This document shows positions 15,398 to 26,267 of a stretch of DNA of 64,000 bases, piece after piece (position 1 is the first letter of the stretch; the number at the start of each line of letters is the position of its first letter). The DNA is taken from assembly GCF_900100295.1 (NCBI RefSeq), contig NZ_FNEV01000007.1, forward strand, positions 62,001 through 126,000, written 5' to 3'. A program made the position numbers and the translations under genes. The notes beneath the pieces were generated by a model. That model searched no databases and was not told where the DNA came from. It saw only the letters and a list, made by a program, of their open reading frames with translations. The stretch is from Salimicrobium halophilum. GTDB taxonomy: Bacteria; Bacillota; Bacilli; Bacillales; Halobacillaceae.

Positions 15398-16420
15398 ATG
15401 AGTAACTATAAATCGGTCAAAATCACAAAAGGATCCGGAGGTTGGGGAGGTCCCCTGACGATTCAGCCGGATGATAAAAAGAAATATGTCGTATCCGTTA
15501 CCGGAGGCGGTATTCACCCGGTAGCTCAGGATATCGCTGATAAGACAGGAGCAGAGGCAGTTGATGGTTTTTCCACGTCTGTTCCCTATGATGAAATGGC
15601 TTGTGCAGTCATCGACTGTGGCGGAACGGCCAGGTGCGGGATTTATCCGAAGAATGACGTAATGACCGTCAATTTGCACGGAACGAGCCCTGCTGGACCT
15701 CTCATGCAGTTCATCAAAGAAGATAACTTCGTTTCAGGTGTCCGGGAGAAGGATGTCCACCCGCTTGATGGGAATGCGGATGTAACGAATCCTGAGGATG
15801 AATCGATCATGGAAAGTGCCGGAGAAAAGACAGCCAAAGAAGTCAAAGAAGAAGCGAAACAGAAAGCCAAAGAAAACTACCAGGAACCGAAGAAACAGAA
15901 CATCATCGAGAAATTCGGCCGCGCTATGGGCGGAGTCGTCGGTGTATTCTACCAGGCGGGTCGTGAAACGATTGATCAGGTCATCAAGAACATTCTACCG
16001 TTCATGGCATTCGTTTCGATGCTGATCGGTATCATCAACTATACAGGCATCGGTGATTTGCTCGCAGAAGTAGCGACGCCGTTAGCCGGTAACATTTTCG
16101 GACTTCTCATTCTATCCCTTATTGTAGCGCTTCCTATTCTTTCCCCATTACTCGGGCCGGGTGCCGTTATTGCGCAGGTTGTCGGGGTACTTGTCGGGGT
16201 GGAAATCGGAAAAGGGAACATTCCTCCGGAGATGGCACTACCAGCACTATTCGCAATCAACCCTCAGGTAGGGGCGGACTTCGTACCGGTAGGTCTGACG
16301 CTCGGAGAAGCGAAACCGGAAACTATCGAAGTCGGAGTTCCGGCTGTACTATTTTCACGTGTGATCACCGGACCTTTGGCCGTTGTTATCGCATATCTAT
16401 TCAGTTTTACCATTTATTAA
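15398..16420 (+). CDS. srlE: PTS glucitol/sorbitol-type transporter, IIBC subunit
   Basis: A 340-residue protein. The N-terminal IIB domain ([17 protein letters not shown], then a Cys-containing [12 protein letters not shown]) carries the phosphorylation site. A charged Lys/Glu linker (about residues 145-170) follows, then a membrane domain with [43 protein letters not shown] and [19 protein letters not shown] complete the family pattern. Same operon as srlA (22-bp gap) and srlB (19-bp gap). Confidence 0.87.
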   Translation: MSNYKSVKITKGSGGWGGPLTIQPDDKKKYVVSVTGGGIHPVAQDIADKTGAEAVDGFSTSVPYDEMACAVIDCGGTARCGIYPKNDVMTVNLHGTSPAGPLMQFIKEDNFVSGVREKDVHPLDGNADVTNPEDESIMESAGEKTAKEVKEEAKQKAKENYQEPKKQNIIEKFGRAMGGVVGVFYQAGRETIDQVIKNILPFMAFVSMLIGIINYTGIGDLLAEVATPLAGNIFGLLILSLIVALPILSPLLGPGAVIAQVVGVLVGVEIGKGNIPPEMALPALFAINPQVGADFVPVGLTLGEAKPETIEVGVPAVLFSRVITGPLAVVIAYLFSFTIY

Positions 16421-16439
16421 AGATTGAAGGAGTTGGACT

Positions 16440-16805
16440 ATGGTGACGAAACTATCATCCAAAGTGACAAGTGTAGGAGCAGAAAGCGGATTGATGCGGG
16501 CAGAGAACATGCTCGTACTCTTCCATGAAGACGTACCGAATGAGCTGAAAGAATTCGCAATCGTCCATGACAACAAAGAAATCAAAAAGGATGTTCAGGC
16601 AGGAGACCGCTTCATCATCAATGATGAAACATTCGAGATTCTATTTGTAGGTGGCAAAGCTAACGAAACATTGAAAGAAATGGGCCATGCAACGTTCCAG
16701 TTTAATGGAGAAAGCAACTCGGACCTTCCGGGAACGATTTGTCTTGAAGCGAAAGAGATTCCTGAAATCGAAGAAAGTCACAGTATCCAAATCATCGGTG
16801 AATAG
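16440..16805 (+). CDS. srlB: PTS glucitol/sorbitol-type transporter, IIA subunit
   Basis: A 121-residue cytoplasmic phospho-carrier of the IIA-Gut family. The probable phosphorylated His lies in LVLFHEDVPNELKEFAIVHDN, and DRFIINDETFEILFVGGKANE and GHATFQFNGESNSDLPGTICLE follow. It passes phosphate from HPr to the IIB domain of SrlE. Length and order (IIC-IIBC-IIA) match known glucitol operons. Confidence 0.88.
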   Translation: MVTKLSSKVTSVGAESGLMRAENMLVLFHEDVPNELKEFAIVHDNKEIKKDVQAGDRFIINDETFEILFVGGKANETLKEMGHATFQFNGESNSDLPGTICLEAKEIPEIEESHSIQIIGE

Positions 16806-16819
16806 AAAGGGTTGTAGCT

Positions 16820-18106
16820 ATGTTAGGAGTAAACAGACAATTAGAAGAGCTGGAGAGTGAAGGAAAATATATTTCTGTCGGATTAATTGGTGCCGGGCAG
16901 ATGGGGAGAGGGATGATTTCCCAGATCGAAGGTATGAAAGGCATGAAAACAGTTGTTGTCGCTGATATCAACGTAGATAACGTACTGCACGGATTTCATG
17001 CGGCAGGAATTGATGAGGGGAGTATCAGGGAAGCTTCGAGTACGGAAGAAGTGGATCGTTTCGTGAAGGATGGAAAATACGTTGCCGTCAAGGATGCGAA
17101 GCTCGTTTATGAAAATGAGAAAGTCGATGTCGTCGTAGATGCGACCGGCGTTCCTGAAATAGGGGCAGATATAGCCTGGAACTCCATCCAGAATCATAAA
17201 CATATCGTGATGCTCAACGTGGAAGCGGACGTGACCGTCGGTGCCTACCTTTACGAAGAAGCGAAAAAGAAAGGGGTGACCTATACCGGGTCTGCCGGAG
17301 ATGAGCCGGGGGCGATCATGGAGCTGCATGACTTCGCTGATGCTCTGGGCTTTGATATCGTAGCTCTCGGTAAAGGGAAGAACAACCCTTTGAATCAATA
17401 TTCGAACCCTGACGTGACGAAAGAGGAAGCGGAGAGAAAAGGCGCCAGTCCTAAAATGCTGGCTTCTTTCCAGGATGGTACGAAGACGATGGTGGAAATG
17501 AACGCTGTAGCTAATGCGACGGGATTCACTCCGGATACACCGGGGATGCACGGGTATAGCGGCAGCGTCCAGGAACTTCCGTCCATTTTCCGTAAAGAAG
17601 AAGACGGTGGAAAGATCAAGAAGCATAAAATCGTCGATTATATCAATGGAGTAGCTCCGGGTGTGTTTGCAATCATCACTTCTGATAAAGAAGAAGTCCG
17701 GGAAGAAATGAAATACTTAAGCATGGGAGAAGGGCCCCACTATGTGCTATATCGCCCGTATCACCTGACAAGCCTTGAGACTCCGCTTTCCATAGCAAGA
17801 GCTTACCTCGACAATAAACCGACGATCGCTCCTTACCGGGGAATGGTTGCGGAAACGGTAGCTGTAGCCAAGAAGGACCTGAAAGCGGGAGACTATCTTG
17901 ATGGCATAGGTGGCCACACCGTGTATGGAAAAGTAGATGAATACGAGAGTGCCAAAAGAGACAACGCATTACCGATCGGACTGGTCAGTGGGAATATTAA
18001 AATTAAGAGAGATATCGCGCAGGATCAGATTCTCACGTATGATGATGTGGAACTCGAAGGGGAATCCTTCCTGTGGGATTTGAGAAAAGCTCAGGACAAT
18101 ATGTGA
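16820..18106 (+). CDS. NAD(P)-dependent oxidoreductase with C-terminal SAF domain
   Basis: A 428-residue protein. A Rossmann domain (VGLIGAGQMGRGM, about residues 21-33) leads into a homoserine-dehydrogenase-like catalytic part: DVVVDATGVPEIGA, MLNVEADVTVGAYL, GSAGDEPGAIMELHDFA, YSGSVQELPSIF. A SAF-like C-terminal domain (about 345-425, MVAETVAVAKKDLKAGDYLDGIGGHTVYG) follows. The family is often annotated vaguely as a homoserine-dehydrogenase-like or FlgA/SAF protein; its substrate is not known to me. As the only dehydrogenase gene in the PTS operon, it probably oxidises or rearranges the incoming polyol phosphate. A terminator follows directly. Confidence 0.75.
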   Translation: MLGVNRQLEELESEGKYISVGLIGAGQMGRGMISQIEGMKGMKTVVVADINVDNVLHGFHAAGIDEGSIREASSTEEVDRFVKDGKYVAVKDAKLVYENEKVDVVVDATGVPEIGADIAWNSIQNHKHIVMLNVEADVTVGAYLYEEAKKKGVTYTGSAGDEPGAIMELHDFADALGFDIVALGKGKNNPLNQYSNPDVTKEEAERKGASPKMLASFQDGTKTMVEMNAVANATGFTPDTPGMHGYSGSVQELPSIFRKEEDGGKIKKHKIVDYINGVAPGVFAIITSDKEEVREEMKYLSMGEGPHYVLYRPYHLTSLETPLSIARAYLDNKPTIAPYRGMVAETVAVAKKDLKAGDYLDGIGGHTVYGKVDEYESAKRDNALPIGLVSGNIKIKRDIAQDQILTYDDVELEGESFLWDLRKAQDNM

Positions 18107-18114
18107 GGGTAGAA

Positions 18115-18143
18115 ACGGCCGGAAGATTCCGGTCGTTTTTTTC
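18115..18143 (+). terminator. Terminator of the glucitol-type PTS operon
   Basis: ACGGCCGGAA (18115-18124) pairs with TTCCGGTCGT (18127-18136), followed by seven T. Confidence 0.9.
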
Positions 18144-18149
18144 TATAGA

Positions 18150-18180
18150 AAAAAACCTTGCAGGGCATACCTGCAAGGTT
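18150..18180 (-). terminator. Terminator of the oligopeptide-binding protein gene
   Basis: Perfect 11-bp stem AACCTTGCAGG / CCTGCAAGGTT (18154-18164 and 18170-18180). Read on the minus strand it is followed by a T-run, 8 bp after the gene's stop codon. Confidence 0.9.
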
Positions 18181-18188
18181 TGAATCTT

Positions 18189-19877
18189 TTACTCGACGCT
18201 CGCCCATTTGAATTCGAAGTTAGGTCCCGTAGCTGTCGGGAACACGCCTTTGATGTTAGAGCGGAGCAATTGGGATTTTGCATCCTGATAAAGTGGGGCA
18301 ACGGCTGCATCTTCTTCAAGAAGAAGGCGCTCTGCCTCTAAGAACGTTTCGTAACGTTGCTCAGGTTTACGTGCGAGTTCTGTATTCGCTTTGTTGATCA
18401 GACTGTCGTACTCTTCACTGGAGTAGCCCATGTTGTTGTTCTGTCCATCTGTCAGGTACATGTTCAGATACGTATTCGCATCCGCGTAGTCCGGTCCCCA
18501 GGTTGCTGCTTCGATTTCGAATTCACCTTCCTGGTCACGACGTACACGTTCTTTGAATGGTACTTCTACAACGTTGATCGTAAGGCCTTCAAGGTTCGAT
18601 TCCAGCTGCTCTTTGTAGTAAGCCAAAGCGTTCTTGGAAGAACCGGTGTCATCTCCCATCAGTTCGATGGTAACGGAGTCTGTGCCGAGCTCTTCGAGAG
18701 CTGTCTGCCAGTGTTCCTGTGCTTGCTCTACGTTATGTTCTACAAGTGGTCCCTGAACTTCACGGAAGTCTTTTCCGTCTGTACCCGGAACAGTTACAAA
18801 GTTGGATGGAACGTAACCTTCTGCCGGTACAGAACCGTCATTCAGAATAACATCCGTCAGAGATTGGCGATCGATCGCCATAGAGATGGCTTTTCTTGCA
18901 TTTACGTTTGCGAGTGCTTCATTCGTTTCCTGGTTGAACTTGAAGAAGTAAAGGTATGGATTTTCTACAACCTGGAAGTGGTCGGAAGAACGGTATTCGT
19001 CTACGAATTCAGCGTTCAGTTCCGCCTGGTCGAGTTCACCGGTCTGGAATAGGTTCACGGCTGTCGATGTCTCTTTGATGACTTTCACATCGATTTCTTC
19101 CAGCTGTACGGATTCCGCATCCCAGTAAGTTTCGTTCTTCTCTACTTTCCATCCTTCTCCGTGTGTCCATTCCGTCAATTTGAAAGGACCGTTTGCCATT
19201 GTATTGTCAGCTTCCGTGGAGAAATCGTCTCCCTGCTCTTCTACGTAACTCTGGTTCAGCGGCATGAACGTAATGAATACAGTCATGCTGTCGAAATAAG
19301 GAACGGGTTGTTCGAGGTTCACTTCGAACGTATAGTCATCTACCGCTTTCACACCAAGTTCGGAAGGTTCCATTTCACCTTCAGCGACGGCAGTAGCATT
19401 TTTAACAACGCCACCGAGGAAGTAAGGCCCGTACTCAGAACCTGTTTCCGGTGTTACAGCGCGCTGCCACGCGTAAACGAAGTCGTGGGCTGTGACAGGG
19501 TCACCGTTTTCCCATTGAGCGTCTTCGCGAAGGTTGAATGTCCATGTCGTCCCATCTTCGGATACTTCGTGGTCTTTGGCGATCCCTTCAGCGAGTTCGC
19601 CGTTTTCATCGAGGCGATAAAGCCCTTCGTAGGTCTCTCCCGCCCATTGGAAGGCCACAGAGTCCGTAATCAGACTCGGGTCCATGCTTGGCAGTTCACT
19701 TTTTGCCGTGAAAGAAATGGACTGATCACTTCCGGAATCGGAGTTCTCAGAAGATTGTTCGTTGGACTCCTCATTTGAAGAATCCCCTTCATCTGATGAT
19801 TCGTTGCCACCGCAAGCTGCGAGAACGAACATCAAAGCGATTGATAAGATAAGGCCGAAAAATAATTTTTTGTTCAA
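18189..19877 (-). CDS. Oligopeptide ABC transporter substrate-binding lipoprotein (OppA/DppE type)
   Basis: A 562-residue SBP-family-5 protein. The lipoprotein signal MNKKLFFGLILSIALMF ends in the lipobox LAAC. A low-complexity Ser/Asn/Glu/Asp linker (residues about 22-50) follows, then peptide-binding signatures SLITDSVAFQWAGETYEGLYRL, AHDFVYAWQRAVTPETGS and INKANTELARKPEQRYE. It would capture peptides outside the cell. No permease or ATPase genes adjoin it, so it is an orphan binding protein. The acidic linker is what one expects for a secreted protein of a salt-adapted firmicute. Confidence 0.88.
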   Translation of the reverse strand: MNKKLFFGLILSIALMFVLAACGGNESSDEGDSSNEESNEQSSENSDSGSDQSISFTAKSELPSMDPSLITDSVAFQWAGETYEGLYRLDENGELAEGIAKDHEVSEDGTTWTFNLREDAQWENGDPVTAHDFVYAWQRAVTPETGSEYGPYFLGGVVKNATAVAEGEMEPSELGVKAVDDYTFEVNLEQPVPYFDSMTVFITFMPLNQSYVEEQGDDFSTEADNTMANGPFKLTEWTHGEGWKVEKNETYWDAESVQLEEIDVKVIKETSTAVNLFQTGELDQAELNAEFVDEYRSSDHFQVVENPYLYFFKFNQETNEALANVNARKAISMAIDRQSLTDVILNDGSVPAEGYVPSNFVTVPGTDGKDFREVQGPLVEHNVEQAQEHWQTALEELGTDSVTIELMGDDTGSSKNALAYYKEQLESNLEGLTINVVEVPFKERVRRDQEGEFEIEAATWGPDYADANTYLNMYLTDGQNNNMGYSSEEYDSLINKANTELARKPEQRYETFLEAERLLLEEDAAVAPLYQDAKSQLLRSNIKGVFPTATGPNFEFKWASVE

Positions 19878-19983
19878 CCTCTTTTCCCCCTTTTAATTAT
19901 GTAGTGATTATTCAGAAAACTGTTACTTTTTCGAGTATACAGACTTCCTTTAACAATTTCAAGTACCGAAATACTTTAATCGA

Positions 19984-20014
19984 TTGACAATATCCGCGTG
20001 TCTGATAGGATAAT
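19984..20014 (+). promoter_or_regulatory. Candidate serA promoter
   Basis: TTGACA at 19984-19989 is followed by two overlapping -10 candidates, TAGGAT (16-bp spacer) and GATAAT (20009-20014, 19-bp spacer). The roughly 90-nt leader has a small CTCTC/GAGAG hairpin but no T-box motifs. Confidence 0.5.
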
Positions 20015-20102
20015 GAATTATATATTTGAAAGAACTAGAGGTCTTTTCTATTTACATACTCTCGTTGAAGAGAGGCACCTATCCAAAAGGAGGAATGGAA
20101 TC

Positions 20103-21686
<1,584 letters not shown>

Positions 21687-21695
21687 ATAATGAAG

Positions 21696-21735
21696 AAAAG
21701 CCTTTGGACCGGTGAGATCGGCCCAAAGGCTTTTC
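21696..21735 (+). terminator. serA terminator
   Basis: AAAAGCCTTTGG pairs with CCAAAGGCTTTT around a roughly 15-nt loop, 9 bp after the stop codon. The T-tract is short. Confidence 0.75.
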
Positions 21736-21917
21736 AATTGGATGAATTCTTTTGGGGTTGGTGCTATGAGGTGTTTTTCGGTGATGGAATTGTGAAAAGT
21801 GTCTCATATGTTATGGAATGCTATAGTTTAGCTCCGAGTGTAGTTGAAAATGCTTCATTCTATAAATGATGCGGTGCTTTCTCGTGAAAAGATTGAATAA
21901 CTATCGCATAAAGATCG

Positions 21918-21961
21918 AAAAAAAGAACCGCTTCTGCCAGGCTAAGGGCAGAGAGCGGTTC
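21918..21961 (-). terminator. Minus-strand terminator downstream of the histidinol-phosphatase gene and repeat array
   Basis: GAACCGCT/AGCGGTTC and CTGCC/GGCAG form a long stem (925-938 and 947-961 of the 21-kb block). The minus-strand side runs into seven T. The only minus-strand gene that could feed it is 22368-23183, so its transcript would include the three structured repeats. The rest of the 21.74-21.92 kb stretch shows nothing recognisable. Confidence 0.7.
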
Positions 21962-21994
21962 CTTGATTTCTAAGCGTTCTTCTTCGCTTTTCCT

Positions 21995-22118
21995 TGTCTA
22001 GCTACGAAGCCCAGAAACCCCGAGCGATAAGTAGAACAGATCAGAAAAAAGAAAAAGCACTTTTGTCTGACAGTTCTACTTATCACTGAGGTTTCTAAGC
22101 GGGGCTCCTCCGCTTTTC
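21995..22118 (+). repeat. Structured intergenic repeat, full copy 2
   Basis: TGTCTAGCT at the start, CTCCGCTTTTC at the end. Helices: AGCCC with GGGCT, AGAAACC with GGTTTCT, GATAAGTAGAAC with GTTCTACTTATC. The apical part TCAGA/TCTGA surrounds a loop with AAAGCAC. First of three tandem copies. Confidence 0.88.
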
Positions 22119-22120
22119 TT

Positions 22121-22243
22121 TGTCTAGCTGCGACACCTAGCCCTTAGCGACATAAGTGAAAACCATCCATAAAGAAGGAGAGCACTTCTTTAGGCTGATT
22201 TTCACTTATGCGAGAAGGGCTAAGCAAGGTGTCTCCGCTTTTC
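22121..22243 (+). repeat. Structured intergenic repeat, full copy 3
   Basis: Helices: GACACCT with AGGTGTC, AGCCCTT with AAGGGCT, CATAAGTGAAAA with TTTTCACTTATG. The loop carries GGAGAGCAC. All three helices differ in sequence from the neighbouring copies yet still pair. Two bases separate it from copy 2 and three from copy 4. Confidence 0.88.
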
Positions 22244-22246
22244 CTA

Positions 22247-22368
22247 TGTCTAGCTATGCCATCCAGAAGCCCGTGTCATAAGCAGTGATTTCTTTTTCAG
22301 GAAAGAACACCTGAAAAGAGAAACCCCTGCTTATGCCAGACCTTCTAAGCGGGATGGCTCCGCTTTTC
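22247..22368 (+). repeat. Structured intergenic repeat, full copy 4
   Basis: Helices: CCATCC with GGATGG, AGAAG with CTTCT, CATAAGCAG with CTGCTTATG, and CTTTTTCAGG with CCTGAAAAG around AAAGAACA. Copy 1 has TAAGTAA/TTACTTA at the position where this copy has TAAGCAG/CTGCTTA. The element ends on the last base of the adjacent gene's stop codon. Confidence 0.88.
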
Positions 22369-23183
22369 TATGTCAGAGGATGAGCCTGTTTCTCACGTTT
22401 CGTGAACGTGTGGACTTCGTCGTAGCCGATCGATTTTGCGAACTCTACGGCTTCATCGTAACGATAACCAAGGTGGTCCGGTTTGTGGGCATCGGAACAG
22501 AGGGTGATGCCGACTCCGTACTCTTTACACGTTTTCAGGAAATCCGGTTCCGGATAGATTTTGCCGACCGGCTTGCGCAGACCTGCTGTACTGATCTCGA
22601 TCAACGTACCTGTCTTCGCAAGGGCTTTGGCCGCACGTTCGTACTGTTTCTGCAGGAACTCTTTGTCGTCCGGTTCGTAACCGAAGACTTTGATGACGTC
22701 GATATGACCGACGAAATCGAACAATCCTGATTCTGCCAGCGTTACGACACGGTCGAAATACTGCTCGTAGACTTCGTAGATATCGCGCTTTTCATATTCT
22801 TCCCGGTAAATGGCGAGATCGATGCCCCATTCGTCGATCCAGTGCACCGATCCGATGACGTAATCGAAAGGGTGCTCCTTGATGAAGGTTTCCATTTCTT
22901 TCTCTTTGCCCGGCATGTAATCCATTTCGATCCCCATTTTGATTGAAAGGTTCTCTTTTTCCGCCTCATCGAAGAGTGTCTGGTACTCACTGAAATCGAG
23001 CGTTCTTCGATTCTCTACCCATGGGTTGGACAGAATCGGGCGCGTCTCCTGGAAGAAGTAAGCGTGCTCGGAAATGCCGAGGTCTTCGATTCCTTCGTCT
23101 TTCGCTTTCTGGATGTATTCTTTCAGATACTCCACGGAAAGTTCTCCTGTTTCCGCCATATGTACGTGATAGTCTGTGCGCAT
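22368..23183 (-). CDS. hisJ: PHP-family histidinol-phosphatase
   Basis: A 271-residue PHP-domain protein. Metal-binding motifs are DYHVHM (N terminus), GIEMDY, GSVHW, FVGHIDVIKVFGY and a C-terminal LCSDAH, in the order and length of the HisJ/HisK type that hydrolyses histidinol phosphate in firmicutes. A related PHP phosphatase activity cannot be excluded. There are no other his biosynthesis genes nearby. The stop codon abuts structured repeat copy 4, and the likely terminator is 400 bp further on. Confidence 0.82.
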   Translation of the reverse strand: MRTDYHVHMAETGELSVEYLKEYIQKAKDEGIEDLGISEHAYFFQETRPILSNPWVENRRTLDFSEYQTLFDEAEKENLSIKMGIEMDYMPGKEKEMETFIKEHPFDYVIGSVHWIDEWGIDLAIYREEYEKRDIYEVYEQYFDRVVTLAESGLFDFVGHIDVIKVFGYEPDDKEFLQKQYERAAKALAKTGTLIEISTAGLRKPVGKIYPEPDFLKTCKEYGVGITLCSDAHKPDHLGYRYDEAVEFAKSIGYDEVHTFTKREKQAHPLT

Positions 23184-23219
23184 GCGTCTTTCCCTCCATT
23201 CAAGCTTCTGGTTGGAATC

Positions 23220-23248
23220 ATCATACCAACATTCAAGGAGATAAGCAA
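23220..23248 (-). promoter_or_regulatory. Promoter of the histidinol-phosphatase gene
   Basis: Minus-strand TTGCTT (23243-23248) and TATGAT (23220-23225), 17 bp apart, with about 30 nt to the GGAGGGAAAG binding site and start. Confidence 0.65.
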
Positions 23249-23315
23249 AGCGCTTCCGCTTTATTATGTGTTAAAATGGGAAGGATTATTCAAGTAGATG
23301 AAGTGAGGTTTCCAG

Positions 23316-24263
23316 ATGAAAAATACAAAACAGATTACGGAAGGGGCACTGCTGACGGGGATTTATCTCGTCATGCTTCTCGTTATCCTTTTCTTACCGA
23401 TCCCGATTCTCGGGACTTTCTTAATGTTTGCACTACCGATTCCCTTTGTGATCTACAGTTATCACTTCGGGTATAAATCAGGGTTCATCATGCTGTTCGG
23501 CGCTGTCGTACTTGCATCTGTCATTGCAACGGTCTTTTCTTTTCCGGTGACGCTACTTACAGGTATCGGAGGTGTAGCTCTCGGTGGGGCCATGCATAGA
23601 AAGCGGAACGCCTACGAGACCTGGGTCATCGGTTCTCTCGGTTTCATAGGTGGACTCGTGGCTGTATACGTTTTGACTCAAGCCCTGTTCGGGGTCAACT
23701 GGATGGAAGAAATACAGGTCGCCATCGATGAGTCGATCAACCTGACAGAGAATATGCTCAGTTCTGTCGGCGGGGAAGAAACAGAAGCGACGATTGAAAT
23801 GCTGAGACAGCAGATGGAAAGTATTCCGGACTATTTACCGAGCATCCTCGCTGCGACAGGAATCGTGATGGCCCTCATCAGTCAGTGGCTCAGCTATAAG
23901 CTCATCAATCGTCTCGAGAGAGCGGGTTTTTCCTTCCCTCCCGTCCGCGAGATGAGATTGCCGACATCGATTTTATGGTATTACTTCATTGCCATGCTGC
24001 TTAATTTCATATTTATGGAGCAGGGTGGAATATGGTATATTGCGACCGTAAACGTTTTTACACTGACGGGGATGCTACTCATCCTGCAGGGCTTCTCGTT
24101 CGTGTTCTTTTACAGTCAGCAAAAGAAATGGCCGAAAGCGGCCCCGATTATGGTGATCATCCTGTCGGTTCTTTTGCCGCAAATCTTTCTTTATCTTGTC
24201 CGAATCTTAGGTATAATTGATATAGGTTTCCCACTAAGGGAAAAGATACAGGAAAAGAAATAG
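23316..24263 (+). CDS. yybS: YybS-family membrane protein (DUF2232)
   Basis: A 315-residue integral membrane protein with about eight helices. It starts TKQITEGALLTGIYLVMLLVILFLPIPILG and has a soluble stretch around residues 125-175. YybS precedes gdpP in Bacillus, as here (30-bp gap). Its transport or sensing function is not established; the fold resembles ECF-transporter S components. AAGTGAGG precedes the ATG. Confidence 0.85.
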   Translation: MKNTKQITEGALLTGIYLVMLLVILFLPIPILGTFLMFALPIPFVIYSYHFGYKSGFIMLFGAVVLASVIATVFSFPVTLLTGIGGVALGGAMHRKRNAYETWVIGSLGFIGGLVAVYVLTQALFGVNWMEEIQVAIDESINLTENMLSSVGGEETEATIEMLRQQMESIPDYLPSILAATGIVMALISQWLSYKLINRLERAGFSFPPVREMRLPTSILWYYFIAMLLNFIFMEQGGIWYIATVNVFTLTGMLLILQGFSFVFFYSQQKKWPKAAPIMVIILSVLLPQIFLYLVRILGIIDIGFPLREKIQEKK

Positions 24264-24293
24264 CTCATAGATTAAAACCGGGAGCTGAAGTGA

Positions 24294-26267
24294 ATGGCGA
24301 ATATGAAAAAGAAATCAACGATGAGTGGGCATTTGTGGCTCATTTATGTACTGTCGGTCATCCTGCTTGCTTTTATCTGGTATTACCAGTGGATGTTCGG
24401 CCTGGTGATGACACTCCTGCTTATCGGCTCGATCTTTTACAGCATCCGTACGGAGAAACGGGTCATCAATGACACCGAAGAGTATATCTCGACCCTCTCG
24501 TACCGGGTGAAGAAAGTAGGGGAAGAAGCGCTTCTTGAAATGCCGATCGGTATTATCCTCTACAGTGAGGATTACAAGATCGAATGGGCGAATCCTTACA
24601 TGAACAGGTTCGTCGATGAAAATTCGGTAGTAGGCACTTCTCTTAATGAACTGTCGGAAAAGTTGATTCCGAACATCAAGGAAAATAAAGAGGAAGCCTG
24701 GATCGACCTTGATGGGAGTCAGATGCAGACGATCATGAAACAGGAAGACCGTCTGCTTTATCTTTTCGACCGGACGAAACAGACAGAAATCGAAAAACGA
24801 TATCAGAATGAACAGTCTGTCCTTGCAGTGATTTTTCTTGATAACTATGAAGAAATCACCCAGGGGATGGATGATACGTCCAAGAGTCACATCAACTCGC
24901 AAGTTACTTCCATCCTTAATCGTTGGGCCGAAGATAATGGAATCTATTTGAAACGCACGTCTCAGGAACGGTTTCTTGCCGTTTTGACCAAAGAAATTCT
25001 GCACAGCCTCGAAAAGACGAAATTCGAAATTCTCGACGAAGTAAGAGAACTCATCACGGACCAGAACATGCCGCTTACACTGAGCTTCGGTATCGGGGTC
25101 GGACCGATGACACTCCCTGAAATGGGGGATCTTGCCCAGTCGAGTCTCGACCTTGCTCTCGGACGCGGCGGTGACCAGGTAGCGATCAAGGACGAAACGG
25201 GGAAAGTCCGCTTCTACGGAGGTAAGACGAATCCGATGGAGAAACGGACCAGAGTCCGCGCCCGTGTCATTTCTCATGCGATGAAAGATCTTGTTCAGGA
25301 TAGTGAGAAAGTTCTCGTCATGGGACACAAATCCCCGGACATGGATTCCGTCGGAGCGGCGATCGGTATTCTGAAAATCGCCCAGGCCAACCAGAAACAG
25401 GCGGCTATCGTGCTGGATCCGGATGATATCGACACCGGTGTGAAGCGGATGGTAGAGGAGATCAAGAAAGACTCTGAGCTTTGGAGTTATTTCATTTCAC
25501 CTGAGGACGCGATGGAGATGGTGACGAATGAGACCCTTCTCGTCGTAGTGGATACTCATAAACCGAAGCTGGTGGCGGAAGAGAAATTGCTCAATAAAAC
25601 GGAACATGTCGTCGTTATCGATCACCACAGGAGAGCCGAGGAATTCATTGCTGATCCGACCCTTGTATATATGGAGCCTTATGCTTCTTCTACAGCGGAA
25701 CTCGTTACAGAACTTCTGGAGTACCAACCGAAGAAACTGAAGCTGTCGATGCTTGAAGCGACTTCTCTCCTTTCAGGGATTATTGTGGATACGAAGAGCT
25801 TTACGCTCCGTACAGGTTCCCGGACGTTTGATGCCGCATCCTATTTACGCGGGAAAGGGGCCGATACGGTTCTCGTACAGAAATTCCTGAAAGAAGACCT
25901 CGATATTTATGTGCGCCGCAGTCGTCTGATTGAACGGGCAGATGTTTATAGAGAAGGGATCGCAATCTCTGCTGCGGACAAAGGTGATATCTTCGGTCCT
26001 GTAGTCATCGCTCAGGCGGCCGATACACTGCTTACGATGAGTGGCATCGAAGCATCCTTCGTCATTTCCGATAGAAAAGACGGACGTGTCGGCATCAGTG
26101 CCCGTTCTCTCGGCGATGTGAACGTTCAAGTGATCATGGAGCAGATGAACGGGGGAGGCCACCTGACCAATGCTGCGACCCAGCTCGAAGACACAACGAT
26201 TGAAGATGCGAAAGGATTATTGCAAGATATAATCGACGAGTATTTTGAAGGGGGAGAAGAAGAATGA
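24294..26267 (+). CDS. gdpP: Cyclic-di-AMP phosphodiesterase GdpP
   Basis: A 657-residue protein with two N-terminal membrane helices (about 12-55) and a PAS-like domain (about 80-150). A degenerate GGDEF domain (about 170-300) is followed by a DHH/DHHA1 phosphodiesterase ([53 protein letters not shown]). It hydrolyses c-di-AMP to pApA and so affects osmolyte and cell-wall homeostasis. GGAG lies 9 nt before the ATG. The stop codon overlaps the rplI start (ATGA). Confidence 0.95.
   Translation: MANMKKKSTMSGHLWLIYVLSVILLAFIWYYQWMFGLVMTLLLIGSIFYSIRTEKRVINDTEEYISTLSYRVKKVGEEALLEMPIGIILYSEDYKIEWANPYMNRFVDENSVVGTSLNELSEKLIPNIKENKEEAWIDLDGSQMQTIMKQEDRLLYLFDRTKQTEIEKRYQNEQSVLAVIFLDNYEEITQGMDDTSKSHINSQVTSILNRWAEDNGIYLKRTSQERFLAVLTKEILHSLEKTKFEILDEVRELITDQNMPLTLSFGIGVGPMTLPEMGDLAQSSLDLALGRGGDQVAIKDETGKVRFYGGKTNPMEKRTRVRARVISHAMKDLVQDSEKVLVMGHKSPDMDSVGAAIGILKIAQANQKQAAIVLDPDDIDTGVKRMVEEIKKDSELWSYFISPEDAMEMVTNETLLVVVDTHKPKLVAEEKLLNKTEHVVVIDHHRRAEEFIADPTLVYMEPYASSTAELVTELLEYQPKKLKLSMLEATSLLSGIIVDTKSFTLRTGSRTFDAASYLRGKGADTVLVQKFLKEDLDIYVRRSRLIERADVYREGIAISAADKGDIFGPVVIAQAADTLLTMSGIEASFVISDRKDGRVGISARSLGDVNVQVIMEQMNGGGHLTNAATQLEDTTIEDAKGLLQDIIDEYFEGGEEE

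Noticed and set aside
19161-19778. Plus-strand frame of 205 codons
   Set aside because: It lies antisense inside the oligopeptide-binding protein gene, lacks a binding site and encodes no recognisable domain; the same applies to the long antisense frames at 10298-11002, 4091-4858, 28400-29179 and 43669-44340.
21995-22368. CRISPR array
   Set aside because: The roughly 120-bp units are adjacent with no spacers, contain internal inverted repeats, and no cas genes occur.
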